This document shows, piece by piece, positions 1 through 3,925 of a stretch of DNA of 6,096 nt. The stretch covers positions 3,315 to 9,410 of the forward strand of contig PLEA01000623.1 of assembly GCA_003136335.1 (NCBI GenBank), given 5' to 3'. The notes under the pieces are model-generated. The model saw nothing but the letters and a program-made list of their open reading frames with translations. It had not been told where the DNA came from and did no database searches. Numbering within the stretch: position 1 is the first letter of the stretch; every line of letters starts with the position of its first letter. Source of the stretch: Acidobacteriaceae bacterium (lineage in GTDB: Bacteria; Acidobacteriota; Terriglobia; Terriglobales; SbA1). A program made the position numbers and the translations under genes.

Positions 1-186
1 TTAGTTTGGCGCGAAACCGGCGCAGTCCGAAACGCCCGTCCGAGCCGCGGCCAAGCGGCGTCCACCCGGAAGAGGACGCAGTGGAATGAAGATGCGAAGC
101 TTACCGTTGGTGTCAGTCAGAACAGGCAGTTGGATTTTGGCGAACTCTCTGGGTAGCTTCACCGTGCGTTTACGGCGTCGGCTCAT
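1..186 (-). CDS. Small basic hypothetical protein (61 aa), second gene of a coupled pair
   Basis: This reads as a complete 61-residue protein: ATG at 186-184 and a TAA stop at 3-1. The N-terminus is very basic (MSRRRKRTVKLPREFAK), followed by a short strand-like stretch (KLRIFIPL) and a proline-, arginine- and alanine-rich tail. There is no signal peptide or membrane segment, so it is probably cytoplasmic; the basic N-terminus would suit nucleic-acid or acidic-partner binding, but that is speculation. The start is well supported: its ATG overlaps the TGA of the upstream reading frame in an ATGA, the usual sign of translational coupling. I do not recognise the family. The tail after about residue 37 looks less protein-like than the start, so a later frameshift is possible. 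Confidence 0.5.
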   Translation of the reverse strand: MSRRRKRTVKLPREFAKIQLPVLTDTNGKLRIFIPLRPLPGGRRLAAARTGVSDCAGFAPN

Positions 187-508
187 TCTGTAGAAACGCC
201 GCCAACCTCATAGCCGTATTCGGCCAGGCGCTTGCGTGCAATCTCGCGCTCTTGCTCGGAGAACAGAGAATGCCATTCCGTTGCGAGAATAACGGCCTCG
301 ACTGTCAGATCGAGCCGCTTCCGTTCCTTCGGCTCGAAGTACAGGTCATGCACGGTGCGGCCAAGGTGTTTGGGGCTTCCAGCCTGCCCGCCACAAAAGC
401 CTCGTAGATGACGACCTTGCCGAGTCCCAACTGCTCAGAGCACAACAGGACATTATTTCGAGTTCGGTGAAGACCGCACGCTTGAGTCTCCTGATCGTAC
501 AAGCACAT
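183..508 (-). pseudogene. Unknown gene upstream of the 61-aa protein, with an apparent one-base frameshift
   Basis: Two minus-strand frames join into one convincing protein of about 108 residues. The upstream frame runs from an ATG at 508-506 through NNVLLCSEQLGLGKVVIYEA and FVAGRLEAPNTL to about position 360. The downstream frame continues with RTVHDLYFEPKERKRLDLTV and WHSLFSEQEREIARKRLAEY and ends in TGA at 185-183. Adding one base near 357-366 (GGCCGC context) would restore a single frame, reading NTLxRTVHDLYFEP. The stop overlaps the next gene's ATG (ATGA), which supports the downstream frame as truly coding. The C-terminal third is charged and helix-like. I do not recognise the family and assign no function. 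The start is uncertain; the first 15 or so residues are weak. The shift may be real decay or a base error. Confidence 0.5.
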
Positions 509-864
509 CACAACCGGCGGTGACCGTCGCCGAGTTGGAGCAAGCCGAGCGCACCATCGAGAACCGCCGCCAGCAGCTTCTCTGCGCGATCGCGCGAATG
601 AATGGGGCGAAGGCTGTCGCTGAGTCATTGGCTAAAAAGCGCCTGTTTTCCAGTTCACTTCCGGCAATGGCAGAGCCCGACAGCCAGGCCGCGAACACAT
701 TGAGGCACAACTGGCTTTCAGGGTTCAACGGCCGATTCCTACACGCGTCGGCGGGAGGTCCTCGCTTCCCCCAAGACGAGCATCTAGAATACTTGACTTT
801 GGCCAATGAAGCGCGCGGTTGCGAACGCCACCAAATGGGTTATTCACCCGAAAACAGAATCCAC
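509..864. other. Gap of about 356 bases with no secure gene; possible plus-strand coding remnant at 520-650
   Basis: No gene is convincing across this interval. On the plus strand, 520-650 has a coding-like base pattern (third codon positions mostly G or C) and reads as a charged, helical segment, including VAELEQAERTIENRRQQLL and then a stretch ending AESLAKKR, which looks like a coiled coil. The open frame extends back past 520 without a stop, and forward into sequence antisense to the hydrolase gene, where the translation loses protein character. I read it as, at most, a remnant of a larger gene. The minus-strand frame over the same bases is rich in serine and alanine and looks like a shadow. 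From 650 to 864 I see nothing definable. Confidence 0.25.
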
Positions 865-1773
865 TCAGTTTGTGTTCAAGGGAAGATGAGGCGTGCCAAG
901 ATGCCAGGTTGTCTCTCGGTCTATCTCAATCACCATGAGATCCTTTGCAATCACGAACGGACCCTGGTATTGCCCGCGAACCGCGTCGGCCAGTCCCTTT
1001 TCGTCCTTGTAATGATAAGCGACGGCAAGTTTAGGCTTCAGCGCTGCAAACACACGCCCGGCATCATCTCCCGATGCAATGGAGCGCAAGCGCTGGGGGC
1101 TCTCGGAATGGGCCACCCAAGCAGCATGAATCAGGCAGTCCGCTCCCTTCGAGAAGTCGACAAGGTTTTGCGAGAACTTGGTATCTCCCGAGATGACCAC
1201 TGCATGTCCTAAATAGTCGATCCGATAGCCAAACGCCGGTTTCACCGGGCCGTGGTCGACGAGAAAGGCGGTTACCCGTAGCGGACCGTGAACGTAAACT
1301 TCGCCCTGCTCGATTTCCTTGGTATCCATCTTCGCTCCTTTGGGCGGCAAGGTCTCCGATAGATACTCACGAGCGTAGACGTCGAATTTATACGCTTGCG
1401 AGATGTAATCGGTCATTTCACGTGTTCCTGTGGGTCCCCAAACTCTGAGCGGATGGTCGCGCCCAAGAAACCATCCAGTGAGCCAAAGGTCTGGAATTCC
1501 CACGGTATGGTCGGAGTGAAGATGAGTGAGAAAAAGCGCGTCTACACTCTCAACGGGTTCTCCTGCCTGGCTCAGGCGGATTACTGCGCCACGCCCGCAA
1601 TCGAACAGTAGTTTTTCTCCACCTGTCTCGACCAAGATAGCCGAGCCGAATCGTCCAGCATTCGGGAATGGCGTGCCGGTACCGAGCAGCGTTACCTTGA
1701 TCACGGGTTCCGGGCTAGCGATGCCAACATTGCTAAATACTAATAAGCAAAGTCCGACACTCAGTAGTCGCAT
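865..1773 (-). CDS. Exported metallo-beta-lactamase-fold hydrolase, RNase Z-like (302 aa)
   Basis: This is an intact metal-dependent hydrolase of the MBL fold, in the COG1234-type class that contains RNase Z/BN and related phosphodiesterases or arylsulfatases. Visible motifs: first strand VTLLGTGTP (28-36), the metal-binding THLHSDHT (His84, His86, Asp88, His89), VDHGPV with His174, FGYRI followed by SGDTK with bridging Asp197, and the terminal ligand His254 in AYHYK. All expected zinc ligands are present, so it should be active. Residues 1-19 form a signal peptide (RLLSVGLCLLVF core, likely cut after GIA), placing the enzyme in the periplasm and arguing against tRNA processing. Where RNase Z usually has a HEAT motif, this protein has LIHAAW. 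Start: GAGGAAGGGG at 1792-1783 lies 9 bases upstream of the ATG. It follows a small damaged membrane gene by 45 bases on the same strand. The substrate is unknown. Confidence 0.9.
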   Translation of the reverse strand: MRLLSVGLCLLVFSNVGIASPEPVIKVTLLGTGTPFPNAGRFGSAILVETGGEKLLFDCGRGAVIRLSQAGEPVESVDALFLTHLHSDHTVGIPDLWLTGWFLGRDHPLRVWGPTGTREMTDYISQAYKFDVYAREYLSETLPPKGAKMDTKEIEQGEVYVHGPLRVTAFLVDHGPVKPAFGYRIDYLGHAVVISGDTKFSQNLVDFSKGADCLIHAAWVAHSESPQRLRSIASGDDAGRVFAALKPKLAVAYHYKDEKGLADAVRGQYQGPFVIAKDLMVIEIDRETTWHLGTPHLPLNTN

Positions 1774-1818
1774 AGAGCATTTCCCCTTCCTCAGGAAATT
1801 ATGACGGTGGTCGCTTAC

Positions 1819-2117
1819 TTAATCTTCAAGTCCAGCCGGCGCGAATCTTGAAATATACACGGCTAGCGGCGACGGTTTGCGATCCTCAATCTCCGCCTTC
1901 TCTCTTCTGACAACCGCAGCCCGAACCAGGTGAGCTCCGACAAAGCGCACGGGATCAGGAGGGAAACTTTCGGCGTGCCGTTCCACGAGAGGATACTGGC
2001 TCCAGTAGTCGTTCTTTTCCAACGTGAGATCACGCTCGGCCCTACACCGTTGCCACTCCACCCTATTCCGTCGCCATTCAGAAGGACCAGAACAAGAAGG
2101 ATTCGCTTTCGAGTCAT
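1819..2117 (-). pseudogene. Small membrane-anchored hypothetical protein with an apparent frameshift
   Basis: The ATG at 2117-2115 opens MTRKRILLVLVLL, a basic start followed by a short hydrophobic helix. After that the same frame loses protein character, while the neighbouring frame continues convincingly: WRRNRVEWQRCRAERDLTLE, then an acidic and basic stretch with SQYPLVERHAESFPPDP, ending in LAVYISRFAPAGLED and TAA at 1821-1819. One missing base near 2076-2080 would join the two into a 99-residue protein with one N-terminal membrane segment and a soluble, charged tail. Alternatively the second frame starts on its own at a GTG at 2061, giving 80 residues, but I see no good ribosome binding site there. 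The ATG overlaps the upstream gene's TGA (ATGA), and AGG lies six bases before it. Family not recognised. The hydrolase gene starts 45 bases downstream. Confidence 0.45.
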
Positions 2118-2225
2118 GATTTACCTGCCAAGAGATCGGCCACCAGGTTGGCGATCACCCGTGGGAAGAAGATGAATACAAACACCATAAACGCTGAGAA
2201 CCACAAAAGAAAAGTGCTGATCCGG
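2114..2225 (-). pseudogene. C-terminal remnant of a small membrane protein, cut by the transposase remnant
   Basis: About 36 residues remain of a minus-strand gene: a strongly hydrophobic helix (STFLLWFSAFMVFVFIFFP) followed by RVIANLVADLLAGKS and a TGA at 2116-2114. The stop overlaps the ATG of the next gene (ATGA), which indicates a two-gene operon of small membrane proteins. Going upstream, the frame runs without a stop into bases that are clearly the antisense of a transposase gene on the plus strand, so the native start and N-terminus are missing or replaced. The break lies near 2225. An artificial 71-residue fusion frame starting at 2329 exists but is unlikely to be a real protein. Family unknown. 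If the protein was originally very short, only its first few residues may be lost. Confidence 0.45.
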
Positions 2226-2227
2226 AC

Positions 2228-2450
2228 TGCCGTCGAGATTTGCTCGATCACGTGATCGTGCTGAATGAACGCCATCTCAAGCGGCTGACGGCCGAATATG
2301 TTAGCTACTACCATGAGGACCGAGCGCATTTGGGACTGGCGAAGGACACCCCGGAAGGGCGTCCGGCCGCGATCCTCTGCAGAGGGAACCCGGACACAGT
2401 CCTTCCCGCGACTCGGCGGGTTGCACCATCGTTACGCTGTTGCGGCTTAG
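2228..2450 (+). pseudogene. C-terminal remnant of an integrase-core (rve) transposase, frameshifted
   Basis: The plus strand reads CRRDLLDHVIVLNERHLKRL, then YVSYYHEDRAHLGLAKDTPE, the characteristic end of an IS3/IS481-like transposase with an rve DDE integrase core. The usual C-terminal signature RLGGLHHRYAVAA followed by TAG appears at 2409-2450 in a different frame, so one extra base (or two missing) lies at about 2390-2408. The remnant starts just after the point where the catalytic glutamate of the DDE triad is expected in this family; the catalytic domain with both aspartates is gone. Only about 74 codons of a protein usually above 300 residues remain, so it cannot be active. I see no terminal inverted repeat or target duplication around it. 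It is the only clear plus-strand gene piece and interrupts a minus-strand membrane-protein gene. Confidence 0.85.
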
Positions 2451-2757
2451 GTTCCGACAACTCCGTCGACCGGGAACAACTTGTATTATCCCTGGCAGAA
2501 CCTGCGAGTGACGTTTTCGTCGTGAGCCGAGTCGTGCCTTGGGTAACATCTGCAGTAGCAACGAATCTGGAATCATGAGGTTGACTACGCGGGAGGCAGC
2601 TCTTACCAGCGCATGAGGTTTTGACGAGGGACAGCTGAATAGAATCGCGAATCCTGTCCGCATGCTCGTCACCAGTCAGCCTCCAAGCCATGGTGACAGA
2701 ATCGTTGCGTGACCGGTCACATAGAGAGTAGTGGCAGTCACGGATTGTCATGCGGCC
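2451..2757. other. Gap of about 307 bases without a recognisable gene
   Basis: Between the transposase stop and the exporter stop I see no protein-like reading frame on either strand. Minus-strand frames open through this interval are rich in Ser, Arg and Thr, and cross the transposase remnant in antisense, so I treat them as chance. The only structural element noted is a 12-base perfect palindrome at 2709-2720. The stretch may contain the outer end of the decayed insertion sequence, but I could not identify an inverted repeat. Confidence 0.5.
2709..2720. repeat. 12-bp perfect palindrome (GTGACCGGTCAC)
   Basis: GTGACCGGTCAC is identical to its own reverse complement. The flanking bases (C and A) do not extend the symmetry. 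It lies 37 bases beyond the stop codon of the exporter gene. Because it is at the 3' side of that gene and no gene clearly starts nearby, an operator role is not supported; it could be chance. Confidence 0.25.
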
Positions 2758-3432
2758 TTAACGTCGGTAATCGAGCACGAGCACGAGTCCGAACCCGACA
2801 AGCACAGTGCCCGTCGCCCGGTCGAGCGTTTGGGCTACGGGCGGCCGACGCAACCAGCGCGAAAGAGGACGCGTCGCAAGCGTAAGCAGGGAGAACCAGA
2901 GGATGCCTTCGGTCGCGTGAATGGCTGCAAGCAGCATACTGAACGAGGTCACAGAGACGCCGGGGGGAATAAATTGCGGCAGGAATGTAACGTAGAAGAC
3001 GCCCACTTTAGGGTTGAGAATGTTCGTTAGGAGCCCGCGCACAAACCACCGTCGCGCGCTTGCGCTCACGGGGTTTGTACATGCTGGCGGTGACAGGGCT
3101 TCACCCACTGCGGAAGTCGACTGGTGTTTGCGCAACAGCATCTTCGTGCCAAGAAGGATCAGATAGCAAGCACCCGCGATGCGCAGCGTCCTGTAGGCAG
3201 CCTGGGAGGCCGCGAGAAGCGCCCCCAGCCCAACTGACGCCGCGAGCCCCCACATCAAGCAGCCGCAGCAGATGCCGAGTGCAGCCAGCATCGCCCTCCG
3301 TGGCCTCTCCACCGCTGCGGTCCGCAGAACGAGAGCGGTGTCGAGTCCCGGCGTAATCGTCAGGAGCCCGGCAGCCAGAGCGAATGCCAGCAATGCGTGG
3401 TAAATCGTCAAATGCGCTCCGAAAAAACACAC
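2758..3432 (-). CDS. LysE/RhtB-family amino-acid exporter (up to 224 aa)
   Basis: This is an inner-membrane exporter of the LysE/RhtB superfamily, whose members pump amino acids or related small metabolites out of the cell. Family hallmarks: TPGLDTALVLRTA near the N-terminus (27-39), the NPKVGVFYVTFLPQF segment (140-154), and about six hydrophobic segments at roughly 11-37, 48-74, 83-100, 141-156, 162-186 and 207-221. The length fits the usual 200-220 residues. The longest frame opens with GTG at 3432, which lacks a clear ribosome binding site; a TTG at 3411 has GGAG five bases upstream and gives LTIYHALLAF, a typical family start, so I favour a 217-residue protein from 3411. The substrate cannot be told from sequence. 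A GMC-oxidoreductase remnant lies upstream on the same strand, and nothing suggests a functional link. Confidence 0.9.
   Translation of the reverse strand: MCFFGAHLTIYHALLAFALAAGLLTITPGLDTALVLRTAAVERPRRAMLAALGICCGCLMWGLAASVGLGALLAASQAAYRTLRIAGACYLILLGTKMLLRKHQSTSAVGEALSPPACTNPVSASARRWFVRGLLTNILNPKVGVFYVTFLPQFIPPGVSVTSFSMLLAAIHATEGILWFSLLTLATRPLSRWLRRPPVAQTLDRATGTVLVGFGLVLVLDYRR
3417..3420 (-). promoter_or_regulatory. Ribosome binding site supporting a TTG start for the exporter
   Basis: Read on the minus strand, GGAG is followed by CGCAT and then TTG at 3411. The spacing of five bases suits initiation. The upstream GTG at 3432 has no comparable motif before it, so this site favours the shorter product. 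Confidence 0.45.
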
Positions 3433-3510
3433 CAGTCTAGCATCTTGTTCCCAAACATCACTTGCGACAGGGCGTTTCGGTGGAACTCGTCGAACCCTGC
3501 GACCTTGGTT

Positions 3511-3842
3511 TTACCGCGAACGATCTGGGCGGTCATCAAGAAAATCGCGAACCACTCGCGCCACGCGCCATCCGATCAGCGCCGTCGGAATATTCGTGTT
3601 GCAAGCCGTGATCACTGGCATCAAAGACGCGTCAACTACAAATAGGTTTTCCAACCCCTGGACTTGACCTCTGCCATTACAAATGTCGCCGTGAGCGCGC
3701 GGTGTAGTCCCATTCGACATGTACCCGCTGGGTGCCAGTAATGCACATGGGAATGTTGTATCCAGTTGCATATCTCGTCGTCGCCCTCAGGCTCGATACT
3801 TGATCCTTCGCGCGCCAGGTTTGTGCAGAATAACGGCCGCAC
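3511..3842 (-). pseudogene. C-terminal remnant of a GMC-family oxidoreductase, frameshifted
   Basis: Two minus-strand frames together give the C-terminal domain of an FAD-dependent glucose-methanol-choline oxidoreductase. The first (to about 3709) reads IEPEGDDEICNWIQ and then HYWHPAGTCRMG, the family signature carrying the catalytic histidine. The second continues with QGLENLFVVDASLMPVITAC and NTNIPTALIG, matching the segment with the second active-site residue, and ends RVARVVRDFL before a TAA at 3513-3511. The switch lies in a GGG run at about 3708-3711, where one missing base would restore RMG followed by TTPRAHGD. Only about 110 residues of an enzyme normally above 500 remain. The FAD-binding N-terminus and most of the substrate domain are absent, so it is non-functional. 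The 5' break lies between about 3842 and the hairpin at 3915. Confidence 0.85.
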
Positions 3843-3884
3843 CTGGGCGGTGCAGCCGGAGGGGAAGCGTACGGATTGGGTTAG

Positions 3885-3915
3885 TTCGAGGCGCCACGCC
3901 GCGCGGCGCCTCGAA
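3885..3915 (-). terminator. Strong hairpin after the TonB-dependent receptor gene
   Basis: TTCGAGGCGCC (3885-3895) and GGCGCCTCGAA (3905-3915) are perfect reverse complements, forming an 11-bp stem, mostly G-C, with a 9-base loop. It begins 11 bases after the receptor's stop codon, the normal place for a transcription terminator. Neither strand has a run of T after the stem, so it is not a canonical intrinsic terminator; it could instead stop polymerase inefficiently, protect the 3' end of the mRNA, or be an inverted repeat left by a rearrangement next to the broken GMC gene. Confidence 0.55.
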
Positions 3916-3925
3916 GTGCTCTAGG

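Noticed and set aside
838..880. Plus-strand peptide SPENRIHSVC, resembling the TPxNRI stretch near the end of some transposases
   Set aside because: No flanking transposase motifs occur in any frame, and part of it is antisense to the end of the hydrolase gene; the match is too short.
520..1212. Long plus-strand open frame (230 codons) overlapping the hydrolase gene
   Set aside because: Its second half is antisense to the well-supported hydrolase and has no protein character; at most the first 130 bases could be a remnant.
1800..1840. Possible promoter for the hydrolase (TTGAAG ... CATAAT, minus strand)
   Set aside because: The spacing is about 20 bases, longer than the usual 16-18, and no other support is visible.
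2245..2258. 14-bp perfect palindrome CGATCACGTGATCG
   Set aside because: It lies inside the conserved transposase codons for LDHVI and is explained by coding sequence.
2114..2329. 71-codon minus-strand frame joining the transposase antisense to the hydrophobic protein
   Set aside because: Its first half is the antisense of a recognisable transposase tail, so the fusion is an accident of the junction.
2451..2477. Weak inverted repeat GTTCC...GGAAC after the transposase stop, considered as an insertion-sequence end
   Set aside because: Only five paired bases, with no matching left end or target duplication.
2301..2751. Two long minus-strand open frames (123 and 147 codons)
   Set aside because: Composition is rich in Ser, Arg and Thr with no motif, and both run antisense through the transposase remnant.
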